A DNA stretch of 64,000 nucleotides, taken from contig NZ_CP126260.1 of assembly GCF_003234365.2 (NCBI RefSeq), forward strand, positions 2,728,001-2,792,000. The letters are read 5' to 3'. Made by a program: the position numbers and the translations under genes. The notes below the pieces were generated by a model that saw only the letters and a list, made by a program, of their open reading frames with translations, was not told where the DNA came from and did no database searches. Below are positions 16,709-25,213 of this stretch, piece by piece (positions within the stretch are counted from its first letter, which is position 1; each line of letters begins with the position of its first letter). Origin of the DNA: Curtobacterium sp. MCJR17_020. GTDB taxonomy: Bacteria > Actinomycetota > Actinomycetes > Actinomycetales > Microbacteriaceae.

Positions 16709-17154
16709 GCGTCGTCTCCTCGGACCACGAGGGTCGACGTCGCCGTGACGACGTGCTCCCCCGCGGCGTCGTTCATGGTGCTCTGGGCCGTGACCATCGC
16801 GTTGCCGCCGAGCGTCTTGACGCTCGTCACGGTCAGGGTCGCGGTGAGTTCGTCGCCGGCCACGATGGGCCGGTCGTAGGTGAAGGACTGCTCACCGTGG
16901 ACGACACGGGAGAAGTCGATGCCGGCGTCCGGCTCGGCCAGGAGCTGCGCGAGCGTGGCTTCCTGCACGACGACCGCGAAGGTCGGCGGGGCGACGACGT
17001 CGGCGTACCCGGCGGCGCGGGCGGCGTCGGGTTCGTGGTGGACGGGGTTGGTCGCGAACACCGCGCGCGAGAACTCGCGCACCTTCTCGCGACCGACCAG
17101 GTAGGGCTGGGCCGGCGGGAACGTCCTGCCGACGAGCTCGGGGTTCACTGACAC
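16705..17154 (-). CDS. MaoC N-terminal-domain protein (HadA-like)
   Basis: A 149-residue hot-dog protein of the FAS1-like dehydratase type. It starts VNPELVGRTFPPAQPYLVGR, with VREFSRAVFATNPVHHEPDA near residue 29 and a VVHGEQSFTYDRPIVAGD segment near 88. It lacks the full catalytic pair and probably acts as the binding subunit for HadB. GTG 17154 lies 6 nt after TAGACT (17161-17166, read on the minus strand), a leaderless arrangement. It heads a hadA-hadB-murB unit. Confidence 0.8.
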   Translation of the reverse strand: MSVNPELVGRTFPPAQPYLVGREKVREFSRAVFATNPVHHEPDAARAAGYADVVAPPTFAVVVQEATLAQLLAEPDAGIDFSRVVHGEQSFTYDRPIVAGDELTATLTVTSVKTLGGNAMVTAQSTMNDAAGEHVVTATSTLVVRGDDA

Positions 17155-17283
17155 GTCGGCAGTCTACCGACGCCCGTCCTGGGGCCTGTCGATGCTGAGG
17201 ATGCATCGGCTAGGCTGGCCGCGCCGGTTCGGGGGAATCGGCGTTCCGGTCGCGACACCGGATCAGGGGACGGGGGAGCAACG

Positions 17284-17682
17284 ATGGACACCAGGACAGA
17301 GTTCGCCGTGCACACGGGCGACCGCTGCACCGCGATGGAGGTCGCCGGCGCGGCACTCCGCACGGCGGGACACCGCGTCGAGTCGACCGGTGGGACCCTC
17401 ACCGCGACGACCGGCAACCTGCTCCTGACGATCCTGCTCGGCGCGCTCGTGCACCCGTCCCGCGAGTTCCGCCGCTACGAGCTGTCGACGACCGTCACCG
17501 GGGCGTCCACCACGATCACGCTGCGGCACAGCGGACACGGCACGGCCGTCTCCGGCGGCAGCATCGGCGCGAGCCGGCGACGAGCCGCGTGGCACGAGGT
17601 GAACGCCGCGATCGAGCGCGCCCTGCGCGCGGCCGGCGTGCTGCAGACGCGCACCGACACGGGGTCGCACTCCGCGCTGTAG
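17284..17682 (+). CDS. Hypothetical protein
   Basis: A 132-residue protein I do not recognise. GGGGGAG lies 6 nt before ATG 17284. One hydrophobic stretch (NLLLTILLGALVHPSREF, near residue 42) is followed by a strand-rich segment with many Thr and Ser. The C-terminal third looks helical and basic (ASRRRAAWHEVNAAIERALR). It occupies the place where mycobacteria keep rpmG, but it is on the other strand and not L33-like. Confidence 0.6.
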   Translation: MDTRTEFAVHTGDRCTAMEVAGAALRTAGHRVESTGGTLTATTGNLLLTILLGALVHPSREFRRYELSTTVTGASTTITLRHSGHGTAVSGGSIGASRRRAAWHEVNAAIERALRAAGVLQTRTDTGSHSAL

Positions 17683-17696
17683 GGCCGACCCCAGGG

Positions 17697-17740
17697 CGGA
17701 CGGGAGGCCCGGGGGTGCGTCCGCCACGCGCCTCCTGGCA
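17697..17740 (+). terminator. GGGAGGC-family hairpin
   Basis: GGACGGGAGGC with a partly complementary GCGCCTCC downstream, around GGGGTGCGTCCGCCAC. It lies 15 nt past the stop of the hypothetical gene. The stem is less perfect than in other copies. Confidence 0.5.
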
Positions 17741-17768
17741 CGCACCTGGTCCAGTGCGGGAACGACGA

Positions 17769-17795
17769 AAGCCCGGCGAACAGATCGCCGGGCTT
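17769..17795 (-). terminator. Terminator after tRNA-Met
   Basis: AAGCCCGGCGA and its exact complement around an ACAGA loop lie 5 nt past the 3' end of tRNA-Met on the minus strand. Confidence 0.8.
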
Positions 17796-17799
17796 GCTG

Positions 17800-17873
17800 T
17801 AGCGAGGGCGGGACTTGAACCCGCGACCCCACGATTATGAGTCGTGTGCTCTAACCAACTGAGCTACCCCGCC
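17800..17873 (-). tRNA. tRNA-Met (CAT, elongator type)
   Basis: A 74-nt cloverleaf with D-arm AGCTCAGTTGGTTAGAGC, anticodon loop CTCATAA giving CAT and T-arm GCGGGTTCAAGTCCCGC. The acceptor stem GGCGGGG/CCTCGCT has two G-U pairs. The paired first base argues against an initiator. No CCA end is encoded. Confidence 0.93.
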
Positions 17874-17905
17874 AGAGATCCGGAGCGACACGCGCACCGG
17901 GTCGG

Positions 17906-17977
17906 AGCCCCGAGTCAGGATTGAACTGACGACCCCCTCCTTACCATGGAGGTGCTCTACCACTGAGCTATCGGGGC
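17906..17977 (-). tRNA. tRNA-Thr (GGT)
   Basis: A 72-nt cloverleaf with acceptor GCCCCGA/TCGGGGC, D-arm AGCTCAGTGGTAGAGC, anticodon stem CCTCC/GGAGG with loop ATGGTAA giving GGT, and T-arm GTCAGTTCAATCCTGAC. It is 32 nt upstream of tRNA-Met and probably shares its transcript; thrT-metT occurs before hadA in mycobacteria too. Confidence 0.94.
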
Positions 17978-18070
17978 GATGTGCCGCGAACGGCACCACA
18001 CGAGGATAGCAGACCTCCGACGCTGCTCCGGAACCGGGCGAGACGCCCGGGCGTGCCGCGTCGGCGACCG

Positions 18071-19300
18071 CTAGTTCGCGTTGGTCTGGAGCCACGCCAG
18101 CGGGTCCACGGGGACCCCGTCGACGTGCACTTCGAGGTGCAGGTGCGGGCCCGTGGAGTTGCCCGTGCTGCCCACGAGCCCGAGCTCGTCGCCGACCTCG
18201 ATCTGCTGACCGGTGACCACCTTGAAGGAGTTGTCCTCCATGTGGCCGTACACGCTGACGAACTGCTTGCCGTCGACGTCGTGCTCCACCCAGACGTCGT
18301 TGCCGAAGCCGCCGTCGTTCGCCTGGACCTTGATGACGGTGCCGGCGGCGATGACCCGGATCGGGGTGCCCTCGCCGGGAGCGAAGTCGACGCCCATGTG
18401 GTTCGTCGAGCAGAACGAACAACCCGCGACCTGACGACCGCCGAAGCCGGAGGTGATCGGGACGCCGGTGAGGAACGGCCACTGGATCGTGCCGGTCGGG
18501 TCGTTGGTGAAGCTCGAGGCGTCGACGTTCTTGTACTGCGTGGCGTCCGACACCGTGTACTGGTCGCGGGTCGTCGACCCGTCGGCTGCGGCGCTGACGC
18601 TCATCGACTGGGTCGCACCGCTCGCCGTCGACCGGGCCGCGGTCGACCCGGTCTCGGGCACGTAGAGCGCCTGGGCGGGCAGCGACGTCGAGACGACGAG
18701 ACCGGCGACGAAGAGGAGCGCACCGACGGCCGTGACGCGCGAGGCCGCACGGCGGAACGAGGCGCCCTGCTTCCGGGCGGCGGGAGCCGGGGCTGGCACG
18801 GCAGCGGTGCGGCTGGCCGCGATGTGCCGGGTGGCGCGGTCGACCTGCACGGCCGGTGCAGCACGGCCGGTCCGCCGACGGGACGCCGGGACCTGGCCGA
18901 TGACACGGCGGGGCTGGGGTGCGACGGCCTCCGCTGCAGCGGCGGCCGGCGCGGTGCGCGGCGCCGTGGCGCGGACGTCCGGCGACGTGGGAGCCGGCGG
19001 GGTCGTGATGCGGGAGGCCGGTCGGACCGCCGACTCCGGCAGGGCGGGCGAGACCGGTGCGAGGTCGATCGGCGACACGGGAGCGGCGGCCGACGAGGGC
19101 GTGGTCAGCCCGACGACCTCGTCGAACGACGGGCCCGCGGCACGGTCGGGTGCGACGTCCTGCGCGTGGTCCTGCGTGACGGGAGCACCCTTCGCAGCAG
19201 CTCGCTCCGCCTCGATCCGTGCTCGTCGGGTCAGGTGGACGACCGGGGTGGCGGCGTCGACGGGACCGGTGGGGACGGACGTCAGTGGGGAGTGGGGCAT
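18071..19300 (-). CDS. M23 family metallopeptidase (cell-wall hydrolase)
   Basis: A 409-residue membrane-anchored or secreted peptidase. Residues 1-210 are an Ala/Pro/Thr-rich cytoplasmic region. One membrane segment follows (VGALLFVAGLVVSTSLP). The C-terminal M23 domain has HMGVDFAPGEGTPI (metal His and Asp), then GHMEDNSFKVV and GPHLHLEVHVDG (catalytic and metal His). It should cut peptidoglycan cross-bridges. A -35/-10 pair lies upstream. The upstream-most ATG (19423) would place the promoter inside the gene, so ATG 19300 is preferred. Confidence 0.88.
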   Translation of the reverse strand: MPHSPLTSVPTGPVDAATPVVHLTRRARIEAERAAAKGAPVTQDHAQDVAPDRAAGPSFDEVVGLTTPSSAAAPVSPIDLAPVSPALPESAVRPASRITTPPAPTSPDVRATAPRTAPAAAAAEAVAPQPRRVIGQVPASRRRTGRAAPAVQVDRATRHIAASRTAAVPAPAPAARKQGASFRRAASRVTAVGALLFVAGLVVSTSLPAQALYVPETGSTAARSTASGATQSMSVSAAADGSTTRDQYTVSDATQYKNVDASSFTNDPTGTIQWPFLTGVPITSGFGGRQVAGCSFCSTNHMGVDFAPGEGTPIRVIAAGTVIKVQANDGGFGNDVWVEHDVDGKQFVSVYGHMEDNSFKVVTGQQIEVGDELGLVGSTGNSTGPHLHLEVHVDGVPVDPLAWLQTNAN

Positions 19301-19352
19301 GCGTGCGGTGGCGATCCTGATCGGGGAGGGGGCGCGCTCGTTGGTAACGAGC

Positions 19353-19381
19353 AGATAACGGGACCTGAGCACGGTAGCAAA
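19353..19381 (-). promoter_or_regulatory. Sigma-70-like promoter of the M23 peptidase
   Basis: On the minus strand TTTGCT (19376-19381) and TTATCT (19353-19358) are 17 bp apart, about 50 nt before the start codon. A short palindrome CTCGTT-GGT-AACGAG lies between promoter and gene. The leader is too short for the c-di-AMP riboswitch often found before such peptidases. Confidence 0.5.
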
Positions 19382-19448
19382 CGTCGTCGCACGTCGCCAG
19401 TCGTGGTCATGTCCACCGTGCACCCCCAGAGCGAGGGACCGGCGGACC

Positions 19449-20270
19449 TCAGACGCCGAGCGCCTCGGCTTCCAGCCCGCGCAGCAGCACCTCGAGGTCG
19501 TCGGCCACCGCGGGGCTCGCGAACAGGAAGGAACGGGTCCCGCCGGCCTCCCAGATGCGGACCGACGCTCCGGCCTCGCGCGCGACGACGGAGCCGCCGG
19601 CCATGTCCCACGGGTTGATCCCGCGCTCGTAGTAGGCGTCGACGACCCCGGTCCCGACCGCGCAGCAGTCGAGCGACGCCGCTCCTCCGCGCCGGATGTC
19701 CCGCACCTCGCCGATCAGCCCGGCGAGCACGGACACCTGCTCGCGGCGCCGGTCAGCCGTGTACCCGAAGCCCGTCGCCACGAGTGTCTCGGCGAGCGAG
19801 GCCGGAGCACTGACGGACAGGGGCACGCCGTCACGGGTGGCGCCCTGTCCGGCGGCGGCACGGAACACCACCCTGGTCGCGGGAGCGACCACGACGCCGG
19901 CGATCGGCTCCCACGTCGTCGGGTCGGCGGAACCCCGCACGACGCCGATGCTCACGCCGTACTCGGCGCTGCCGTACAGGTAGTTCACCGTGCCGTCGAT
20001 CGGGTCGACGACCCAGGTGATGCCCGACTCCCCCGACGCCGAGCCGGACTCCTCGCCGTGGAACGCGTCGTCCGGCCGGGCCTCGGCGATCCGGGCGCGG
20101 ATGAGCGCCTCGACCTCGCGGTCCGCCGCCGTGACCACGTCGACGATGCTCGACTTCCGGTCGGCGACCTCGACCCCCTCGGCACGTCGTCGTGCGGCGA
20201 GCGTGGCCGCTTCGCGCGCGATCGTCTCGGCGAGGTCGGCGAACTGGGACGGTGTGCGGTCGGATGCCAT
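19449..20270 (-). CDS. Inositol monophosphatase family protein
   Basis: A 273-residue SuhB-like phosphatase. The metal sites are visible as GEESG (near residue 72) and WVVDPIDGTVNY (near 86), with NPWDMAGGSVVAREAG near residue 220. Substrates in the family include inositol-1-phosphate, histidinol phosphate and other sugar phosphates; which applies here is open. ATG 20270 is preferred because the longer frame would run through the terminator behind tRNA-Tyr. It is downstream of tRNA-Tyr on the same strand. Confidence 0.88.
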   Translation of the reverse strand: MASDRTPSQFADLAETIAREAATLAARRRAEGVEVADRKSSIVDVVTAADREVEALIRARIAEARPDDAFHGEESGSASGESGITWVVDPIDGTVNYLYGSAEYGVSIGVVRGSADPTTWEPIAGVVVAPATRVVFRAAAGQGATRDGVPLSVSAPASLAETLVATGFGYTADRRREQVSVLAGLIGEVRDIRRGGAASLDCCAVGTGVVDAYYERGINPWDMAGGSVVAREAGASVRIWEAGGTRSFLFASPAVADDLEVLLRGLEAEALGV

Positions 20271-20295
20271 GTACCGATCCTGCCAGGGACGACGA

Positions 20296-20322
20296 AAGCC
20301 CCGTCCGGAGAGGACGGGGCTT
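20296..20322 (-). terminator. Terminator after tRNA-Tyr
   Basis: An 11-bp perfect stem AAGCCCCGTCC with a GGAGA loop, 9 nt past the tRNA 3' end. Confidence 0.8.
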
Positions 20323-20330
20323 CTCGATGG

Positions 20331-20412
20331 TGGCAAGTGAGGGATTCGAACCCCCGAAGGCTACGCCGGCTGATTTACAGTCAGATCCCTTTGGCCGCTT
20401 GGGTAACTTGCC
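20331..20412 (-). tRNA. tRNA-Tyr (GTA)
   Basis: An 82-nt type II tRNA with a long variable arm. The acceptor is GGCAAGT/ACTTGCC, the anticodon loop CTGTAAA gives GTA, and the T-arm is GGGGGTTCGAATCCCTC. No CCA end is encoded. Confidence 0.95.
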
Positions 20413-20548
20413 ATGCGCACCCAGCCGGTGTGATCACCAACCGAAGGCGCGCACAAAAGCATAGCGGATCCGGAACGGTGGTCGTGACCACCGCCGGCCG
20501 ACCGCCGGAGCCGAACCGGGCCTCCCGTCCGCCGTTAGGCTGTCCGGC

Positions 20549-21037
20549 ATGGCAGACAGTTCCTTCGACGTGGTCAGCAAGGTCGACAAGATGGAGGCGG
20601 AGAACGCCCTCAACCAAGCGGCCAAGGAGATCGAGCAGCGGTACGACTTCAAGGGCGCGGACGCGTCGGTCGCCTTCAGCGGCGAGGACGTCCTCATCAA
20701 GGCGAACTCGGAAGAGCGCGCGAAGGCCGTCCTCGACGTCCTGCAGAGCAAGGCGATCAAGCGCAACATCAGCCTGAAGAGCCTCGACGCCGGCGACCCC
20801 TACCCCTCGGGGAAGGAGTACCGCATCGAGGTGAAGTTCAAGAACGGCATCGAGCAGGACGTCGCGAAGAAGATCGGCGCGTTCCTGCGCGCCAACGCCC
20901 CGAAGACCGTGAAGAGCCAGATCCAGGGCGACGAGCTACGGGTCTCCTCGAAGAGCCGCGACGACCTGCAGAACACGATCCAGCTCCTCAAGGGTGAAGA
21001 GTTCGACGTCCCGTTGCAGTACATCAACTTCCGCTGA
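20549..21037 (+). CDS. YajQ family nucleotide-binding protein
   Basis: A 162-residue two-domain YajQ protein, starting MADSSFDVVSKVDKMEAENA. The family signature IEQRYDFKG lies near residue 28 and the end DVPLQYINFR is typical. Some family members bind cyclic di-GMP and affect transcription; others bind nucleotides or RNA. ATG 20549 lies 7 nt after TAGGCT (20536-20541), so the mRNA is probably leaderless. Cardiolipin synthase begins 5 bp downstream. Confidence 0.93.
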   Translation: MADSSFDVVSKVDKMEAENALNQAAKEIEQRYDFKGADASVAFSGEDVLIKANSEERAKAVLDVLQSKAIKRNISLKSLDAGDPYPSGKEYRIEVKFKNGIEQDVAKKIGAFLRANAPKTVKSQIQGDELRVSSKSRDDLQNTIQLLKGEEFDVPLQYINFR

Positions 21038-21042
21038 CGTCC

Positions 21043-22503
21043 GTGGAGCACTGGCTCACCGTCGCGATCACCGTCCTGGCCGTCCTGCTGGACCTGGCGA
21101 TCCGCGCCTTCTCGATCATCTACGTCCCGATCAACCGGAAGCCGCAGACGGCGACGGCCTGGTTGCTGGCGATCTTCCTCATCCCCTACATCGGCTTCAT
21201 CGTCTTCCTGGTCATCGGGTCGACGAAGTTGCCGCGCGCCCGGCGTGAGAAGCAGACCGAGATCAACGCGTACATCCTCGAGCAGACCGAGGGCATCGAA
21301 CGCGTGCGCCGTGACCACCCGTGGCCGCTGTGGCTCGAGAGCATCACCACGCTGAACCGCGAACTCGGCGCCATGCCGCTGGTCGGCGGCAACTCGGCGG
21401 AGCTCTACCCCGACTCCGAGGAGTCGATCGCGGAGATGACCCGGGCGATCGAGCAGTCGCGTCGGTTCGTGCACGTCGAGTTCTACATCGCGACGCTCGA
21501 CGACACCACGCGACCGTTCTTCGACGCGCTCGCCCGCGCACAGGCCCGCGGCGTCACCGTCCGGTTCCTGCTCGACCACTGGGCGAGCCGTGGTTACCCC
21601 GGGTACAAGGACACGCTGGCGTTCATGGACCGCGCCGGCATCGAGTGGCACCTCATGCTCCCGCTGCTGCCGCTGCAGGGGAAGTTCCAGCGCCCCGACC
21701 TCCGCAACCACCGGAAGATCATGGTCATCGACGGCTCGGTCGCGTTCACCGGCTCGCAGAACCTGATCGACGCCTCGTACGACATCAAGTCGCACATCGA
21801 GAAGGGCATGGTCTACAAGGACCTGTTCGCCCGGTTCGAGGGGCCGGTCGTCGCGGGGTTGAACGCCCTGTTCGTCACCGACTGGTACAGCGAGACCGAC
21901 GAACTGCTGCTCCGCGAGAGCGACCCCGTCCAGCGGGCGGACCGCGGCGATGCCCTCGACTGCCAGGTGGTGCCGTCCGGGCCCGGGTTCGACGGCGAGA
22001 ACAACCTGCGCCTGTTCAACGCGCTGCTCTACTCAGCGCAGAAGAAGGTGTCGATCACCTCGCCGTACTTCGTGCCGGACGACTCGATGCTCTACGCCAT
22101 CACGACGACCGCCCAGCGCGGCGTCGAGGTCGAGCTCTTCGTCGGCGAGATGGGCGACCACGCCATGACGTGGCACGCGCAGCGCTCGTACTACGAGGGA
22201 CTGCTCCGCGCCGGTGTGCGGATCTGGCTGTACCGCGCGCCGACGATCCTGCACGCCAAGCACTTCACCATCGACGACGAGGTGTCGGTGATCGGGTCGA
22301 GCAACATGGACATGCGTTCGTTCAGCCTGAACCTCGAGGTCTCGGTCATGGTCCGTGGCCACCGCTTCGTCGACGCCCTGCGCGAGGTGCAGGACGCCTA
22401 CAAGGAGCACAGCTTCGAGCTCACGCTCGACGAGTGGGTCGACCGTCCGCGCCGCTCCAAGGTGCTCGACAACGTCGCGCGGCTCACGGCAGCGCTGCAG
22501 TAG
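21043..22503 (+). CDS. cls: Cardiolipin synthase
   Basis: A 486-residue phospholipase D-family synthase that joins phosphatidylglycerol units at the membrane. Two N-terminal membrane segments (VAITVLAVLLDLAIRAFSII, then FLIPYIGFIVFLVIGS) form the PLDc_N region. Two HKD motifs follow: HRKIMVIDGSVAFTGSQN near residue 225 and HAKHFTIDDEVSVIGSSN near 405. GTG 21043 is 5 bp after the YajQ stop, so it is co-transcribed. Confidence 0.95.
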   Translation: MEHWLTVAITVLAVLLDLAIRAFSIIYVPINRKPQTATAWLLAIFLIPYIGFIVFLVIGSTKLPRARREKQTEINAYILEQTEGIERVRRDHPWPLWLESITTLNRELGAMPLVGGNSAELYPDSEESIAEMTRAIEQSRRFVHVEFYIATLDDTTRPFFDALARAQARGVTVRFLLDHWASRGYPGYKDTLAFMDRAGIEWHLMLPLLPLQGKFQRPDLRNHRKIMVIDGSVAFTGSQNLIDASYDIKSHIEKGMVYKDLFARFEGPVVAGLNALFVTDWYSETDELLLRESDPVQRADRGDALDCQVVPSGPGFDGENNLRLFNALLYSAQKKVSITSPYFVPDDSMLYAITTTAQRGVEVELFVGEMGDHAMTWHAQRSYYEGLLRAGVRIWLYRAPTILHAKHFTIDDEVSVIGSSNMDMRSFSLNLEVSVMVRGHRFVDALREVQDAYKEHSFELTLDEWVDRPRRSKVLDNVARLTAALQ

Positions 22504-22510
22504 CGCGCAC

Positions 22511-22542
22511 TGTCGCGCTGTCGCTCTGTCGCGTTGTCGGAC
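22511..22542 (+). repeat. Four tandem 8-bp units
   Basis: TGTCGCGC, TGTCGCTC, TGTCGCGT and TGTCGGAC follow each other directly after the cls stop. They run into a lone GACGGGAGGC half-arm of the hairpin family. Confidence 0.6.
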
Positions 22543-22572
22543 GGGAGGCGCGGGTCGGCCCCGGCAGAGCGC

Positions 22573-23748
22573 TCAGCGCATCGGGACGAGGGATGCCAGG
22601 GCCGCGACGGCCCGCTCGAGCGGGCCCCGGCCGAGGAACCGGCGCCAGACCATCGCGAACAGGATCGAGACGAGCGCGAACCAACCCCACGCCTCGGCCG
22701 ACTCGGGGTAGGTCGGCAGCATCGCGATCACCACGAGGTGTCCCGAGTAGACCGTGAGCGGCATCGACCCGACCGCGGCGAGCGGGAACGCGATCCGCTC
22801 GGCGACCCGGCCTCGCCCGTCGAACACGAGGGTGCAGAGCGCGATGACCGCCACCGCCACCCCCGCGGTACCGACCACGTCCACCGTCGTCGACGAGTGG
22901 TCGCGCGGTGACAGGAAGAGCTGGGCGACGGCCTCGGCCGGCGTGCTGCCGTCGGCCGCGTACGGGACGCCCGGGAACGCGAACGCGGCCCCGGGTGGCA
23001 GCGGCGCGAGGACCGTGCCGACGACGTACGCGGTGGCGGCGACCAGTGCGCCGGACGCGAGGAGCACGACCTGCGTGCCCCGGGCCTCTCCCCACCGGCA
23101 CGGCCCGGACGCCGCTGGCGCGTCGTCCGGGAACCGGCGGCGTGGGCCCAGACCGGACCTGGCGACGGCGAGACCGACCAGGACGTACGCCAGGAAGGTG
23201 ACCACGGGGTAGACCAGACCGAGCTGCACGCCGACCATGCCGGCGTCGGCGTAGGCCGGTGCGGTCGAGACGGCGACGATCGGCGACAGCACAGCGCAGG
23301 CGCCCGCGATGGCGAGGAGCCACGCAGGGCGGACCCGGAGCACCGGGATCACCAGCAGGAACAGCACTCCGTAGGTCGGCAGGATGACGTAGACCGGGGT
23401 GTCCAACGCGATGAGCACGAAGCCGATGGCGACGACGGCCGCGGCGCGGACCGCCAGGCGCGCCCGGACCCGTCCGATCACGGCGGGGCCCGGCGGAGTC
23501 GTCCGACCGCTCGTCAGGCCGATCGACACCCCGGCGAGGACGGCGAACAGCGTGGACGGGCGCCCGTGCGCCACGGCGGACCACGTCGAGGGATCCGACC
23601 AGTCGAGCTGGTCCGCGATGCCGCCGATGTGCGCAGCCATCATGCCGAGCAACGCGACCGCACGCGCGACGTCGACGCCCTGCAGTCGCACGCCGGAGAC
23701 GGACGCGCCCCGCACCGCCGTGGGCGGGACGGGGCGCGTGTCGGTCAT
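22573..23748 (-). CDS. Multipass membrane protein of the acyltransferase/DUF1624-like type
   Basis: A 391-residue integral membrane protein with about ten hydrophobic segments. It begins near GVDVARAVALLGMMAAHIGG, as heparan-N-acetyltransferase-like proteins do, with LFAVLAGVSIGLTSGR near residue 70 and a C-terminal SMPLTVYSGHLVVIAML. Relatives move acetyl groups onto sugars, but no activity is shown for this group. A cytoplasmic loop near residues 200-223 is encoded by a 71-bp interspersed repeat and breaks an otherwise normal topology. It follows the ferredoxin reductase gene by 5 bp. Confidence 0.8.
   Translation of the reverse strand: MTDTRPVPPTAVRGASVSGVRLQGVDVARAVALLGMMAAHIGGIADQLDWSDPSTWSAVAHGRPSTLFAVLAGVSIGLTSGRTTPPGPAVIGRVRARLAVRAAAVVAIGFVLIALDTPVYVILPTYGVLFLLVIPVLRVRPAWLLAIAGACAVLSPIVAVSTAPAYADAGMVGVQLGLVYPVVTFLAYVLVGLAVARSGLGPRRRFPDDAPAASGPCRWGEARGTQVVLLASGALVAATAYVVGTVLAPLPPGAAFAFPGVPYAADGSTPAEAVAQLFLSPRDHSSTTVDVVGTAGVAVAVIALCTLVFDGRGRVAERIAFPLAAVGSMPLTVYSGHLVVIAMLPTYPESAEAWGWFALVSILFAMVWRRFLGRGPLERAVAALASLVPMR
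23081..23151 (-). repeat. 71-bp protein-coding interspersed repeat, copy A
   Basis: Read on the minus strand it begins CTGGGCCCACGC and ends GTGGGGAGAGGCCCG. I count 69 of 71 positions identical to copy B at 29306-29376. It is in frame within the acyltransferase-like membrane protein and adds about 24 residues (LGPRRRFPDDAPAASG is the start). It contains an internal inverted repeat with CGCCG and CGGCG ends. Confidence 0.85.
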
Positions 23749-23753
23749 CGCCG

Positions 23754-25127
23754 TCAGTTCGTGGGCGCGTCGACGCGGCCGAGCGACACGTTGATCATCT
23801 CGTCGCGGGGCACGACCTTGATGCGCTCGCGGCCCTCGGCAGCACCGAGCGCGAGCTCGTGGGTGTCCAGGTGGTGCCAGCCCTCGAGGTCGGTGTACTC
23901 GACGCCACGCTCGCGCAGGAGCGCCGGGATCGCACCCTCGGAGGGGTCCTCCGGCGTCCACCAGCTCGCCTGGTCGTTGACGATGTGCTGCACGGTCTCC
24001 ATGGCATCGGACTTCGTGTGGCCGATGAGACCGACCGGACCGCGCTTGATCCAGCCGGTGGCGTAGACGCCCGGGATCTGCTGGTTGTCGTCGTCGAGGA
24101 CCTGGCCCTCGTGGTTCGGGATGACGCCGTGGCGCTCGTCGAACGGCAGCCCGGGCAGCGGGGAACCGAAGTAGCCGACGGCACGGTAGGCCGCCTGGAT
24201 CGGGATCTCGCGGATCTCGCCCGTGCCCTCGACACCGCCCTCGCCGTTCGGCCGGGTGCGCTCGTACCGGATCGCGGTGAGGTTGCCCTGCTCGTCGCCG
24301 ACGAACTCGGTCGGCTTCGCGTAGAAGTGCAGGTGCAGCCGCCGGCTCGCCTGGCCGGTCTCGCGGGTGCGCCACTGCTCGAGCACCCGGTTGATGACCA
24401 TGACCTGCTTGTTCGTGGCGATCGCGGTCTTCGACGCCTCGTCGTGGTCGAAGTCCTCGTCGTAGACGACCATGTCGACGTCACGGACCTCGCCGAGCTC
24501 GCGGAGCTCGAGCGGCGTGAACTTGACCTGGGCGGGACCACGGCGGCCGAAGACGTGGACGTCCGTGACGGGCGACGCCTTGAGGCCCTCGTACACGTTC
24601 GCCGGGATCTCGGTCGGCAGCAGGTCATCGGCGTGCTTCGCCAGGATGCGTGAGACGTCGAGCGCGACGTTGCCGACCCCGATCACCGCGACGCTCTCCG
24701 CGGTCAGCGGCCAGGTGCGCGGGACGTCGGGGTGGCCGTCGAACCAGCTGACGAAGTCGGCGGCACCGTAGGAGCCCCGGAGGTCGACGCCGGGGATGTC
24801 GAGGTCGGCGTCCTTGATCGCGCCCGTCGAGAAGACGACCGCGTTGTAGTGCTTCTTCAGGTCCTCGAGGGTGATGTCCTCGCCGAAGCGGACGTTGCCG
24901 AACAGCCGGACGACGCCGCGGTCGAGCACGTCGCGCAGGGCGTTGACGATGCCCTTGATCCGCGGGTGGTCGGGGGCGACGCCGTACCGGACGAGTCCGT
25001 ACGGCGCGGGGAGCTGCTCGAACAGGTCGATCGACACGTCGTGTCCGTGGGCCTCGCGCAGCAGGATGTCCGCGGCGTAGATGCCGGCGGGTCCGGCGCC
25101 GACGATGGCGATTCGGAGGGTGGGCAC
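23754..25127 (-). CDS. Ferredoxin--NADP(+) reductase (FprA/adrenodoxin reductase type)
   Basis: A 457-residue flavoprotein. The FAD motif VGAGPAGIYAADIL lies at residues 8-21, APYGLVRYGVAPDHPRIK near 40, the NADP motif VIGVGNVALDVSRIL near 165 and GWIKRGPVGLIGHTKSDA near 372. It passes electrons between NADPH and ferredoxin, serving P450s or biosynthetic reductases. GTG 25127 has GGAG 8 nt upstream; the long upstream frame overlaps the next gene. It is followed by the acyltransferase-like gene and sits downstream of the prenyl synthase. Confidence 0.92.
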   Translation of the reverse strand: MPTLRIAIVGAGPAGIYAADILLREAHGHDVSIDLFEQLPAPYGLVRYGVAPDHPRIKGIVNALRDVLDRGVVRLFGNVRFGEDITLEDLKKHYNAVVFSTGAIKDADLDIPGVDLRGSYGAADFVSWFDGHPDVPRTWPLTAESVAVIGVGNVALDVSRILAKHADDLLPTEIPANVYEGLKASPVTDVHVFGRRGPAQVKFTPLELRELGEVRDVDMVVYDEDFDHDEASKTAIATNKQVMVINRVLEQWRTRETGQASRRLHLHFYAKPTEFVGDEQGNLTAIRYERTRPNGEGGVEGTGEIREIPIQAAYRAVGYFGSPLPGLPFDERHGVIPNHEGQVLDDDNQQIPGVYATGWIKRGPVGLIGHTKSDAMETVQHIVNDQASWWTPEDPSEGAIPALLRERGVEYTDLEGWHHLDTHELALGAAEGRERIKVVPRDEMINVSLGRVDAPTN

Positions 25128-25213
25128 TGATCGTCTCCAGTTCGTTCGGGTGGGGTGCTCCCGGTGGTGCGTCCCGCGCGGCGACCGTGGGGTCGCCCGG
25201 TCGCGGGTGGTGT

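Noticed and set aside
19301..19448. c-di-AMP (ydaO-type) riboswitch before the M23 peptidase
   Set aside because: The predicted leader is only about 50 nt and shows none of the long conserved blocks of that riboswitch.
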